The notes under the pieces: model-generated | Databases searched by the model: none | Told to the model about the DNA's origin: nothing | Seen by the model: the letters and a program-made list of their open reading frames with translations, nothing else | Position numbers and translations under genes: made by a program | DNA from: JAOZHU01 sp964632845 | GTDB lineage: Archaea > Thermoproteota > Bathyarchaeia > Bathyarchaeales > Bathycorpusculaceae | Length of the DNA stretch: 59,141 nt | Assembly: GCA_964632845.1 (NCBI GenBank) | Contig: CAZWDU010000012.1 | Location: 1-59,141, forward strand | Direction: 5' to 3' | Shown: piece by piece, positions 15,378 to 23,501 of the stretch | How the letters are laid out: each line of letters starts with the position of its first letter | How positions within the stretch are numbered: position 1 is the stretch's first letter

Positions 15378-17259
15378 GTGTTACTGCGCGTTTTCGTTCT
15401 TTAATGAAAGTTATCGTTGCAACAGCCACAGCTAACAGTAAGGTCAAGCAAATGCAGGGCGCTAACAGTCCAAGTTCATCTGCTGCCAGAGACTGGTCAG
15501 CGTCAATAGGCGACGCTGACTGGTCAAGAGTTACAGCTTTCAAATTTTTGAAAACCACAACTGCATCGGGGTCATATCCCATCAGAACCCCAGATTCATT
15601 GACGCCTAAAACACTATCTGCAGTCAAATTTTGTAAAAGAGTGCCGTTCGCGTCATATAACTCGGCGGTTGTTTCATCCTCAGATATTTTTGCTGCGACC
15701 TTATACCATGCATTGTCTCTTGTGCTTATGGAAGCATTAATGAATGTGTTGTTGTTTCCACCAAGTTGCGTTGTTAACCGCGTTTCATCATCACCACGCA
15801 ACACTCTAACGCTCGCGGTGTAATTACTGTCGCCATGATTTTGCAGGATGAAACCAAACCAAGTATTTGGTGGCGGTTCTCTTTGCACCGTTATCACTTG
15901 TTCGGGTACCCGTATCACCGTGTATAGCCTGCTTCCCGGCAGTCTTGCAATTTGCGTGTAAGCTGGTATCAGAATTGTTTGCTCAGCCTCCAGCGTTGTT
16001 TCTTCCCGGTCTGCGCATAATACAATAAATTCGCCACTGAGCAATACGCCAGTCCCTGTCAGATTGCTTTGAAGAAGTTCCTTACTACGTTGACGCGTGG
16101 TAAGCCAGTAGAACGGAACAGTGTTCGCGCGCGCAAGTACATCACTAGGTCCTGTGCTCCAGGAATAACTAAACATCTCGCTAGAAATTAACGGTTTGTA
16201 GAACCCGGTGAAAACGGTGAGTTCATCGCTGTCTGAGCTAGAATAATTCGAAAAACCGCTCAAACTTGTCTTGATGTAATAGGCACCCGTTGAAGTGAAG
16301 TTCCAATTGAACGAGTAGTTCCCAAATTCACTGGTGGAAACCGTTTGAAAAGCATTGTAAGAAGAGCCGTCTTGGCTGATGTACATCACGACGCTTTTCC
16401 CCGCGTACACTGGCGAAATTGAACCCGAAATTGTGAATGTGTGCTCACTCTCTGCAGCACTCGCGTTTTCAGAAGACATAGTTATGGATATAGCTGAAGG
16501 CAGCAAGGGACCATCCAAACTGGATGCCATATGCGCTGGCGACGCGCCCTCGCAGTTTTCAAGTGAAATAATCTGCGGCTCAACATCAGCAAGGAGGTCG
16601 GGGCAGTCGCCTACCTTCCACGCGCCCAGCGAAGTGCATTCAGCCATCCAGTACGTTTTGTTTTTGTACTCGAACCCTGCGGGCGCCAGCCACCATGTGC
16701 GGTGAACAGGCGCATACGGCAGGTGAACTCCAATATTCATGTGACTAGGACTTATGTCCTTATAATAAAGCAGAACAACATCTAAGCCGCCAGCCTTCAT
16801 AATTGAGGCAGCAAGGACCGACACCACATCACAGTCTCCCGAATTGTCCAACAGAGTCTCAACGGGATACTTAACATCGCTCTTGACGTACTGAACCTGC
16901 CGAGTCAACATCAACACGGCATTAGCGAACTGCTCTTCACTGTCAGACAAATCGCCAGTAACATTTTGAATATTCTCCGCGACGGATTTGAACACGCCAG
17001 GCGTTACAAACCTAGCATAATCGCTATCACCACGTATTATGTGGCTTTGGCTGTGATAGTAATCGTAGAGGGAAGGCGGCATAGACGTGTATAACTTGCG
17101 ACTGAAACTGTAGTATCCATATTGAACATCAAAAGTGTATTCACGGTCATAGCTGCTTGCAGACGGAGCCTCAGCGCCAAAAACTTCCATAAAAGAACCG
17201 AGTAACATTAACCCAAAAATAATCAGCAGTAACGATACTTCGAGAAGCCTTTTTTCCAT
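15370..17259 (-). CDS. Secreted, membrane-anchored transglutaminase-like protein with Ig-like domain
   Basis: About 629 residues. An N-terminal signal/anchor (LLEVSLLLIIFGLMLLGSF) is followed by a transglutaminase-like fold near residues 80-230: Cys143 in NSGDCDVVSVLAA, a histidine in SHMNIGVHL and the acidic YWMAECTS segment could form a Cys-His-Asp/Glu-type triad. Then comes an Ig-like domain (FTISGSISPVYAG to YYIKTSLSGF), a beta-rich ConA/LamG-like region (WYKVAAKISED, DANGTLLQNL), and a C-terminal helix (LGLLAPCICLTLLLAVAVAT) with a basic tail. It faces outside and is probably a cell-surface protease or peptide-modifying enzyme. ATG 17259 with AGAAGG upstream is preferred over GTG 17274. 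Confidence 0.65.
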   Translation of the reverse strand: MEKRLLEVSLLLIIFGLMLLGSFMEVFGAEAPSASSYDREYTFDVQYGYYSFSRKLYTSMPPSLYDYYHSQSHIIRGDSDYARFVTPGVFKSVAENIQNVTGDLSDSEEQFANAVLMLTRQVQYVKSDVKYPVETLLDNSGDCDVVSVLAASIMKAGGLDVVLLYYKDISPSHMNIGVHLPYAPVHRTWWLAPAGFEYKNKTYWMAECTSLGAWKVGDCPDLLADVEPQIISLENCEGASPAHMASSLDGPLLPSAISITMSSENASAAESEHTFTISGSISPVYAGKSVVMYISQDGSSYNAFQTVSTSEFGNYSFNWNFTSTGAYYIKTSLSGFSNYSSSDSDELTVFTGFYKPLISSEMFSYSWSTGPSDVLARANTVPFYWLTTRQRSKELLQSNLTGTGVLLSGEFIVLCADREETTLEAEQTILIPAYTQIARLPGSRLYTVIRVPEQVITVQREPPPNTWFGFILQNHGDSNYTASVRVLRGDDETRLTTQLGGNNNTFINASISTRDNAWYKVAAKISEDETTAELYDANGTLLQNLTADSVLGVNESGVLMGYDPDAVVVFKNLKAVTLDQSASPIDADQSLAADELGLLAPCICLTLLLAVAVATITFIKERKRAVTLT

Positions 17260-17426
17260 AGAAGCCCTTCTCACGTCTGGCTCTACTACGCACTAAAAAA
17301 ATGCCGCAGGTCATCATTTAAACCTTTTCCAAAATTGCAAAACACACGCGCAAATCACGCTGCGAGGAGAAAAAACAGTTTTGCAATTAACGTTTTCGCC
17401 TAACCGAAACTTTGCAACGCCTCCAG

Positions 17427-17432
17427 AAAAAA
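17427..17432 (-). terminator. Oligo-T terminator of tRNA-Arg
   Basis: Six consecutive T on the minus strand about 16 bases after the encoded CCA, the usual archaeal stop signal for stable RNA genes. Confidence 0.5.
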
Positions 17433-17448
17433 GTTTACTAGGGCATAG

Positions 17449-17544
17449 TGGCGGGCCCGAGGGGATTTGAACCCCTGGTCTTCGGCTTTCCCTCGCAGAA
17501 GCGCCCGGAGGCCGACGCCTTAATCCGTACTGGGCTACGGGCCC
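17449..17544 (-). tRNA. tRNA-Arg(CCG) with 17-nt intron and encoded CCA
   Basis: On the minus strand the acceptor stem GGGCCCG (17544-17538) pairs with CGGGCCC, followed by discriminator G and an encoded CCA (17451-17449). The T arm AGGGG-TTCAAAT-CCCCT is perfect. The D arm is GCC/GGC with GG in the loop. The anticodon stem TCGGC pairs with GCCGA, enclosing 24 bases: a normal seven-base loop CT-CCG-G...A plus a 17-base insert after position 37 (about 17504-17488), the canonical archaeal intron site. Anticodon CCG (17508-17506) reads CGG. The mature length of 76 is normal. Confidence 0.93.
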
Positions 17545-17567
17545 GTTCAAACTCAATTAACTATGTG

Positions 17568-17575
17568 CTTTAAAA
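17568..17575 (-). promoter_or_regulatory. TATA element of tRNA-Arg
   Basis: Minus-strand TTTTAAAG centred about 27 bases before the mature 5' end of the tRNA, as expected for archaeal stable RNA promoters. Confidence 0.55.
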
Positions 17576-17590
17576 CTTAAGCTAATCGCC

Positions 17591-18097
17591 TTATTCTTGG
17601 ACTAATTCCTCATTTATCCACCAAGCTTTCTTCTTTCCAGATTTTTCTCCAGCATAATAGTCTATCACGGGTTTTCCATACTGCTTCTTGGAGGTTCGCT
17701 GAATTTTCCGCAGCCTATTCAGGATTAGCCATCTGTTCTTTTTTGTGTAGTCAGCCAGTTCAGGCGTAGTCGCACCCTTGTAATGCAAAAGATAATCCAC
17801 TATTTTATGGTCTATTTCGTCAATACAGAACGCGTGCGGATTTATTTTTCCATGCTGATACGTGAGCAACTCCAAGTCTGCAAGGTACTTCCTGATTTCT
17901 CCGAACGCACTTTCAATTTTACCCATTCGTGCTTCTAGCTCAAGAAGTTTGTCGGCCTTGGGCGTTTTCTGAAGCTTCTCAAATATGGCTTCGCGGATAA
18001 AGCTGCTTCTGTCACCTTCTGGAACGCGCAAGACCAACTCATTATAAACTTCTTCAGGAATCTTCACTGAGACCACTTTGACTTCGCTCAGCGCCAT
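17591..18097 (-). CDS. Ribbon-helix-helix plus winged-helix DNA-binding protein
   Basis: A 168-residue regulator. The N-terminus is ribbon-helix-helix (VKVVSVKIPEEVYNELVLR, then DRSSFIREAIFEKL). A short coiled coil (LLELEARMGKIESAFGEIRK) follows. The C-terminal half is a winged-helix-like domain (DEIDHKIVDYLLHYKGATTP, ELADYTKKNRWLILNRLRK) ending with a wing around KPVIDYYAGEKSGKKKAWWI. It probably dimerises and binds DNA as a transcription regulator; the target is unknown. ATG 18097 is preceded by tandem GTG codons that could also start it. It lies between the tRNA and the divergent aldolase-glpX operon, which it might control. Confidence 0.75.
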   Translation of the reverse strand: MALSEVKVVSVKIPEEVYNELVLRVPEGDRSSFIREAIFEKLQKTPKADKLLELEARMGKIESAFGEIRKYLADLELLTYQHGKINPHAFCIDEIDHKIVDYLLHYKGATTPELADYTKKNRWLILNRLRKIQRTSKKQYGKPVIDYYAGEKSGKKKAWWINEELVQE

Positions 18098-18298
18098 CAC
18101 CACGCAGGTAGGTGATTATGCAGCTCTTATTATTTCATAGTTTCGCCAAAAAATTTCCTTGGAAACGCAGAAACACCACACACAACCTCGAGCCGCGCGT
18201 ACTCGGGCAAACTCTAGGCAGATACCTGCAGAAGCAGCACCGTGAGGCAATAGAAATTTATTGAGGGAAGGAACAAGAAACAACTGGAGTGAGCATAG

Positions 18299-19213
18299 TT
18301 GACCGACTGGTCTAAAAAAGAATTGTTAATTCTGGCGTTCGACCACCGCTCTTCATTCACACAAAAATTATTCGGAATTAAAGACCGCCAACCAACACCT
18401 GAAGAAAAAAAGCAAATCGAAGACTACAAAAAAATGATTTTTGAAGGCTTCACGCTGGCTCTGAAAAAGCGCGTTCCGAACGAAATCGCTGGCTTGCTAG
18501 TTGACGAAGAATTTGGAGCGAATATTCTTCGAGAAGCTAAAAAAGACGGCTTAACATTTGCCATGCCTGTGGAAAAATCTGGCCAAGAAGAATTCGACTT
18601 CGAGTACGGAGAGAACTACGTCAAGCACATCGAGGAGTTTGACCCTTCTTTTGTTAAAGTCTTGGTGCGCTACAACCCCGCAAGCGACGCAACGTTAAAC
18701 CAAAGACAACTGCAAAGGCTGAAAAAGCTCAGCGATTACTTGCATCAAACGAAGAAGCCGTTTCTTTTTGAACTTATTGTGCCTGCAACTCCAGCGCAAC
18801 TGGCGGAGTTAGGCGGGTCAAAAGAAGCTTACGATAAAGAAGCGCGGCCTAAACTGATGGTTGAAAGTATGGAGGCAATACAAGCTGCTGGAGTTGAGCC
18901 GTCAGTGTGGAAGCTGGAGGGAGTGGATAAGCCTGAATCCGCGAAGGCAGTGGTAGCGCAAGCGCAGAAGAACGGCAGGAAAGCAGGTGTTATAACGCTT
19001 GGACGCGGAGAATCCAAAGAGCAAGTGCAAAAATGGCTTACGGTTGGAGCCAAAATACAAGGCATTATAGGATTTGCCGTTGGAAGAACTATTTTTTGGC
19101 AACCCTTAAGCGATCATAGAACAGGAAAAATTAGCAGAAAAGAAGCAGTTGAGAACATTGCGTCAAATTACGTTGAGTTTTCGAATCTGTGGTTAAGCGA
19201 GAAAAAGAGGTAA
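18299..19213 (+). CDS. DUF2090/IolC C-terminal-type class I aldolase
   Basis: A 304-residue TIM-barrel protein of the DUF2090 type, the aldolase half of some IolC kinases and relative of tagatose-bisphosphate aldolase LacD. It begins LLILAFDHRSSFTQKLFG, includes GLLVDEEFGANILREAKK, FVKVLVRYNPASD and KPFLFELIVPATP. It contains the Schiff-base lysine candidate in PSVWKLEGVDKPESAK and ends GIIGFAVGRTIFWQPL. It should cleave or form a phosphorylated ketose. Only six bases separate it from the GlpX gene downstream, so the substrate is probably a sugar (bis)phosphate in gluconeogenesis. The start is TTG with a GGAGTGAG element. Confidence 0.8.
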   Translation: MTDWSKKELLILAFDHRSSFTQKLFGIKDRQPTPEEKKQIEDYKKMIFEGFTLALKKRVPNEIAGLLVDEEFGANILREAKKDGLTFAMPVEKSGQEEFDFEYGENYVKHIEEFDPSFVKVLVRYNPASDATLNQRQLQRLKKLSDYLHQTKKPFLFELIVPATPAQLAELGGSKEAYDKEARPKLMVESMEAIQAAGVEPSVWKLEGVDKPESAKAVVAQAQKNGRKAGVITLGRGESKEQVQKWLTVGAKIQGIIGFAVGRTIFWQPLSDHRTGKISRKEAVENIASNYVEFSNLWLSEKKR

Positions 19214-19219
19214 TGAAGC

Positions 19220-20203
19220 ATGGTTTCGTTAAGAGCTTTATCGCCGTCATTAACGAGAATCACTATAGCGGCGGCTGTAGGCGCAGCGCTCCACATAGGC
19301 AAAGGCGACCCAAACAAAATTGACCAAACTGCCCTAGATTTTTCGCGTGCAGTGCTAAACCAGACAGAAATAGATGGCGAAGTGATTTGCTGCGAGGGAC
19401 CAAAAGACAATGCCCCAGCGTTCAGCTACCGAGAGAAAGTTGGCACGCGCAGTGGTCCAAAAGTGGAACTTGTCATTGACCAAGTTGATGGCACAACAGC
19501 AACTTCCAAAGGCAAAAAAGACGCGATTTCAGCTTTGGCTTGTGCGCCTACGGGTTGTTTGCAGGTTCTGCCAGACGACGGCTACTATTTTAAGGTGGCG
19601 ACTAATGGGCAATCGAAAGGCAAAATTTCGTTGGATATGCCTATTGAGGAAATCGTGCGCACTGTAGCTGCTCAGAAGAAGTTGCTTCTTTCAAATTTTA
19701 CGGTAATCATGCTTGAGCGTGAGAGGCATCAGAACCTGCTTGCGAGGCTGAGAAAACTGGGTGTAAGGATAATTCTAATAACTGATGGCGACATTGCAGG
19801 CTCAATCGTGACTTGCATGCCGAATTCAGGTATTGATTTGCTTATAGGTGCTGGAGCAGGCGCAGAAGCAACGATAGCCGCGACAGCCGTAAAATGCTTG
19901 GGGGGAACGATGCTGGTGAGAGTGTGGAAAGACAAGAAAGATGACGCAAACCGATTGCAGAGATTGAAGACCGCGGGTGTTGATACCGAAAAAACATACA
20001 CTGAGGAGGAGTTGGCAAAGGGAAATGAACTCATCTTTGCCGCGTCAGGCATAACCAAAGGCGAATTACTTGACGGCGTGCGGTTTACTCCAACAGGTGC
20101 AATTGTCGATTCCATATGTACTAGGCTACCAAGCGGAACCCTTGAAAAATCAGAAACTACCTTAAAATTCAGAGGACACCCCGTATACAGCCAAATAACT
20201 TAG
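19220..20203 (+). CDS. glpX: GlpX-type class II fructose-1,6-bisphosphatase
   Basis: Removes the 1-phosphate of fructose 1,6-bisphosphate (or sedoheptulose bisphosphate) in a Mg2+/Mn2+-dependent reaction. The metal/phosphate motifs are seen: DQTALDFSRAVLN, IDGEVICCEGPKDNAP, VIDQVDGTTATSKGK, LITDGDIAGSI and GAGAGAEATIAATAVKCLGG. It lacks the family's usual DP before DGT (here QVDGTT) but is otherwise canonical at 327 residues. It is six bases downstream of the DUF2090 aldolase. Archaea normally use the bifunctional aldolase/phosphatase, so this pair is a notable alternative. An archaeal inositol-phosphatase role is less likely given the fold. Confidence 0.88.
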   Translation: MVSLRALSPSLTRITIAAAVGAALHIGKGDPNKIDQTALDFSRAVLNQTEIDGEVICCEGPKDNAPAFSYREKVGTRSGPKVELVIDQVDGTTATSKGKKDAISALACAPTGCLQVLPDDGYYFKVATNGQSKGKISLDMPIEEIVRTVAAQKKLLLSNFTVIMLERERHQNLLARLRKLGVRIILITDGDIAGSIVTCMPNSGIDLLIGAGAGAEATIAATAVKCLGGTMLVRVWKDKKDDANRLQRLKTAGVDTEKTYTEEELAKGNELIFAASGITKGELLDGVRFTPTGAIVDSICTRLPSGTLEKSETTLKFRGHPVYSQIT

Positions 20204-20396
20204 GCAGCGTTTCTGGTAGTGCATACTGAGTAGAAGGCGGAAAGCAGAGACGCCAGTATCAACTATGTTTAATCATAGAATGGTAATCTCCTCTGCGTGA
20301 ATGAAGCACACAGTTGCAAGGCAGATTCCGGAGAGGCTTAGAGAACGCGTCAAACCTATCAAAGAAAAGCCAAAAACAAGAGCCAGATTACGTGTG

Positions 20397-20939
20397 CTAT
20401 GGCTGTGCAGCTAGTACTGCGTGTCGATTCTCAACGATTTCGTGCAGTCGGCTACGCAGTTCTTCGCCAGCCAATTTCGTTTCTTTCAGCAATGCTATTT
20501 TTCTTGCAAGTTCCACGTCTCCGAGTCCTATGAACCAATGCTCGAAATCTCCGTGATTTAAGTGAAATTCTATTGAGGCTGTGCTGATTTTTAGGATTTT
20601 GTCGCAGAAATCGGGAAGGCTTAGTGCGTAGCAGTCTAGCGGTTTGCCTATGCACATGTAAAAGTGAAATGCCTTGTCATGCGGTGCGTCTGCGAGTATT
20701 GCTTTGGCGGTGTCTTTGTTGATTTCGGGCATGCCGAGGGCTTTTTTGCCTTTTTCTGTTATGGCGTACAGTCCTTTTTCAGGTGAATAGGCGTAGCCCA
20801 TGCGGATAAGCCCGATTAGGTGCATCATAACGGGGGGGAATTTTTGCCCAGCGTCTTCTGCGAGTTGCATGGCTCTTGCTGGTTTGTCATGCAACAGCAG
20901 AGTCTCCAGTACCTCGTATTTAGCAGGTGATAAACTCAT
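20397..20939 (-). CDS. DUF5752-family protein with N-terminal winged helix
   Basis: About 180 residues. The N-terminal 75 residues form a winged helix (SPAKYEVLETLLLHDKPARA, VMMHLIGLIRMGYAYSPEKG, LYAITEKGKKALG). The C-terminal half is the DUF5752 type: KAFHFYMCIGKPLDCYALSL, DFCDKILKISTASIEFHL, DFEHWFIGLGDVELARKI. DUF5752 proteins are often found beside archaeal glycogen-synthase-type glycosyltransferases, and one is divergently encoded here. A regulatory role in polysaccharide storage is plausible from context. The ATG at 20939 has GAGGA nine bases upstream; the ATG at 20948 is too close to it. Confidence 0.75.
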   Translation of the reverse strand: MSLSPAKYEVLETLLLHDKPARAMQLAEDAGQKFPPVMMHLIGLIRMGYAYSPEKGLYAITEKGKKALGMPEINKDTAKAILADAPHDKAFHFYMCIGKPLDCYALSLPDFCDKILKISTASIEFHLNHGDFEHWFIGLGDVELARKIALLKETKLAGEELRSRLHEIVENRHAVLAAQP

Positions 20940-21094
20940 TTGCTGCATTCCTCAGAGACTATATGTGCACACAAACTAATCAAGCTTTTCAATTCAGCTT
21001 TTACGAAATGCTTAATGGTGTTTACTGAAGGGAGATAGGCAAAGTTTTAGTATGAAAAAGACACAGCTTAAGTGGAAATGGTGAAAGACCAAGA

Positions 21095-22345
21095 ATGAAA
21101 ATTGCTGTACTTGTTTATGAGTATCCGCCTAAAATTGTAGGTGGTTTGGGAACGTACGCTGCGGAGATCACGCGTAAATTTGTCTTAATGGATCATGATG
21201 TGACTGTTTTCACAATGAATGATGATGGGGGCACGTTGCCGACCAGAGAAATCTGGCGCGGAATAGAAATTCACCGCCCGCTGCACCTTGATGTTTCAGA
21301 TTCACTGCCAGACGTAATCGCAGAGGACATCAAAAAATGGGGCAGAGGCATACACTTATTTGGCAAACTCTTAGTTTACAATTATCTGTCCGCGTCAAAA
21401 CTCATCAATGAGCTCATCAAGAAAGAGGGCATGAAATACGATCTGGTAGTGGCGCATGACTGGCTTTCAGTAATGGGCGGAGTAACCGTGAAGAGAGAAA
21501 GCGGGTTGCCGCTGGTCTTCCACGTGCACTCAACCGAAAAAGGAAGAACACTGGGCAACGGCTCCAGCGTCGTAAGCAACATAGAACTGCGCGGCGCCAA
21601 CAAAGCAGACATGATAATAACCGTGTCCTACGCCATGAAAGACGAGCTGATACAGCTTGGGTTTCCGCGAAACAAAATCCGCGTAAGCTACAACGGCGTT
21701 GACCCCAAAAAATATGATCCAGCAAGCGTTTCCGCAGAGCAAGTGCGGAAAATCAGGCAATACTACGGTTTGAAAGACGACGAGTTTATGATTCTGTTTC
21801 TGGGAAGACTCGTAGGCGTCAAAGGCGTGGATAAACTAATCATGGCTATGCCACATATTCTGCCCAAGTTTCCAAAGACGCGGCTAGTCATCGTGGGCGT
21901 AGGCGACCTGCAGGAGTATTTGGTGAACTTGGTGAAAACCATGAGGCTGGAAGAATACGTGAAATTCCGTTTTGATTTCATTTCCGAAGAAGAACGCATA
22001 ATTCATTACGCAGCGTGCGATGTCGCAGCGTTTCCAAGCCTCTACGAACCGTTCGGCATAGTGGCTCTTGAAGCGATGAGCATGGAGTGCCCTGTAGTCG
22101 TTGGCGCGGCAGGTGTAAGCGGAATGCGCGAGATAGTTGTCTGCTGCAGCGAAGAACAATGCGGTTACCACATAGACCCCAACAACCCATCAGACATTGC
22201 ATGGGGTATAATGAGCGTGCTGGAAAGTCCAGAGAGACGAAAAATGCTTGGAAAGAACGGCAGAAAAAGAGTCCTAAGCGAGTTCACGTGGAGCAAAATC
22301 GCTGAGAAAACGGCAGACTTATATGAACAACTGCTTAAACGCTGA
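21095..22345 (+). CDS. GT4/GT5-type glycosyltransferase, glycogen-synthase-like
   Basis: A 416-residue GT-B glycosyltransferase. The N-terminal YEYPPKIVGGLGTYAAEITR has the GGLG loop that binds the nucleotide-sugar. VVAHDWLSVMGGV, FHVHSTEKGR and NGVDPKKYDP follow. The C-terminal domain has ILFLGRLVGVKGVDKLI and the catalytic E-x7-E motif EPFGIVALE. It probably extends an alpha-glucan using ADP- or UDP-glucose, in the cytoplasm. The divergent DUF5752 regulator supports a storage polysaccharide role. Other GT4 sugar acceptors cannot be excluded. Confidence 0.82.
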   Translation: MKIAVLVYEYPPKIVGGLGTYAAEITRKFVLMDHDVTVFTMNDDGGTLPTREIWRGIEIHRPLHLDVSDSLPDVIAEDIKKWGRGIHLFGKLLVYNYLSASKLINELIKKEGMKYDLVVAHDWLSVMGGVTVKRESGLPLVFHVHSTEKGRTLGNGSSVVSNIELRGANKADMIITVSYAMKDELIQLGFPRNKIRVSYNGVDPKKYDPASVSAEQVRKIRQYYGLKDDEFMILFLGRLVGVKGVDKLIMAMPHILPKFPKTRLVIVGVGDLQEYLVNLVKTMRLEEYVKFRFDFISEEERIIHYAACDVAAFPSLYEPFGIVALEAMSMECPVVVGAAGVSGMREIVVCCSEEQCGYHIDPNNPSDIAWGIMSVLESPERRKMLGKNGRKRVLSEFTWSKIAEKTADLYEQLLKR

Positions 22346-22368
22346 TTTGCCCAGCGCATGGTGAAGAA

Positions 22369-22986
22369 TTGAACAGTGAACATGCAGACGTAAGATGTAA
22401 AATCGCAAGGGAAGCCGCTACGCTTCTTTATTTCGGAGCAGAAAAAGAGTACAAACAAGCTAAACTGAAAGCGGCGAAAACGTTAGGTAGCCATTTTCTT
22501 CCAACAAACCTTGAAGTTGCCTTGGAACTCGACAGAATCGCTGAGGAAAACGAAGGCTCCGCCAGAAAAGAACGCCTAACCCAGATGCGCGTAGAAGCGT
22601 TAAAAATAATGAAAACCTTGGAGGCGTACAAGCCCGTTTTGGTGGGCAGCGTTTGGCGTGGAACCATCCGCCGAGGAAGCGACATCGACATAGCCGTTTA
22701 CCATGATGCGCCAAGCGAAATCGTGAACCTTCTGAAGGCAAACGGCTTTGATGCTTCTAAAACCGAATGGACTACCGTAACAAAAAAAGGAACAGTGGAA
22801 AGCGCCTTCCATATATATGGTGAAACCGCGGGGAAACATAGAATGGAAATTGTGGTCCGAAGCTTAGAGGAGGCAGGCAGAAAACGGAAATGCGAGATTT
22901 TTGGAGACGAAATCAAAGGACTCAGCCTTCACGAGCTGAAAAAGCTGCTTGAAGAAAGCCCAACGCAGAAATTCGTGCCATGCTAA
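22369..22986 (+). CDS. Nucleotidyltransferase-fold protein
   Basis: A 205-residue protein with a helical N-terminal ~80 residues (EAATLLYFGAEKEYKQAKLK) and a Pol beta-type nucleotidyltransferase core. The signature is GSVWRGTIRRGSDIDIAVY, with G-S and the D-x-D metal ligands, followed by a third acidic strand near HRMEIVVRS. These enzymes add a nucleotide to RNA, protein or small molecules; the target is unknown. The start is TTG, 23 bases after the glycosyltransferase stop, so the two are probably cotranscribed. It ends with SLHELKKLLEE. Confidence 0.75.
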   Translation: MNSEHADVRCKIAREAATLLYFGAEKEYKQAKLKAAKTLGSHFLPTNLEVALELDRIAEENEGSARKERLTQMRVEALKIMKTLEAYKPVLVGSVWRGTIRRGSDIDIAVYHDAPSEIVNLLKANGFDASKTEWTTVTKKGTVESAFHIYGETAGKHRMEIVVRSLEEAGRKRKCEIFGDEIKGLSLHELKKLLEESPTQKFVPC

Positions 22987-23070
22987 AAACCATGGTTTTC
23001 GGGGAAAAAGGCACATAAGGATGCGTTCCCACATTAATAGTGAATACCGCTGTTGTTGAGGACGGCACCT

Positions 23071-23418
23071 GTGGAAACTGACAAAAAATCCTTCAAAAAA
23101 ATGTTCCCGAACCTGTCAAAAGAGCTAGAACTGGAAGACAGCAAAGTCGCAATAAATTCTGTGCGAACCGACGCAGACGCCGCTGAAAACACGGTGCTGG
23201 ACAAGTTTCACAATTACAACCCCACGGTCGTGGATTTCATACGGCGCTGCGACACGGAAAAACAAGCAGAAGCTATAATTGCGTATTTGGAGAAGCAAGG
23301 CGAAATAACCAAAGACTACGCCGAAACGCTGAGGCAACAGTTAAAGAAGGAAGGCGTGAGAAGCTTCGGCTCCAAAAAAGAAGACAATTACTACTTCAAA
23401 CAAAGCGGACTCTGCTAG
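23071..23418 (+). CDS. DUF2095-family archaeal protein
   Basis: About 115 residues, matching the archaeal DUF2095 type: FKKMFPNLSKELE near the start, NYNPTVVDFIRRCDTEKQAE and AIIAYLEKQGEITKDYAETL, ending GSKKEDNYYF. Function unknown. It is short, highly charged and probably cytosolic. GTG 23071 is preferred because GAGG lies about nine bases upstream; an in-frame TTG at 23053 is possible. It follows the nucleotidyltransferase by 84 bases. Confidence 0.75.
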   Translation: METDKKSFKKMFPNLSKELELEDSKVAINSVRTDADAAENTVLDKFHNYNPTVVDFIRRCDTEKQAEAIIAYLEKQGEITKDYAETLRQQLKKEGVRSFGSKKEDNYYFKQSGLC

Positions 23419-23501
23419 AACTGCATCTTGTAAAAGTTTTTAGAACAAAAACAGGCTACATGCTGCAGAATACAAAAATAAAAAGGGAAAAAGGGATGTT
23501 T

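Noticed and set aside
17314..17556. 80-codon minus-strand frame across the tRNA
   Set aside because: It lies on the tRNA-Arg gene and its flanks; the tRNA structure explains the sequence.
20301..20414. 37-codon basic frame starting MKHTVARQIPERLRERV
   Set aside because: No promoter or strong ribosome binding site, ends inside the antisense of the DUF5752 gene, and has no recognisable family.
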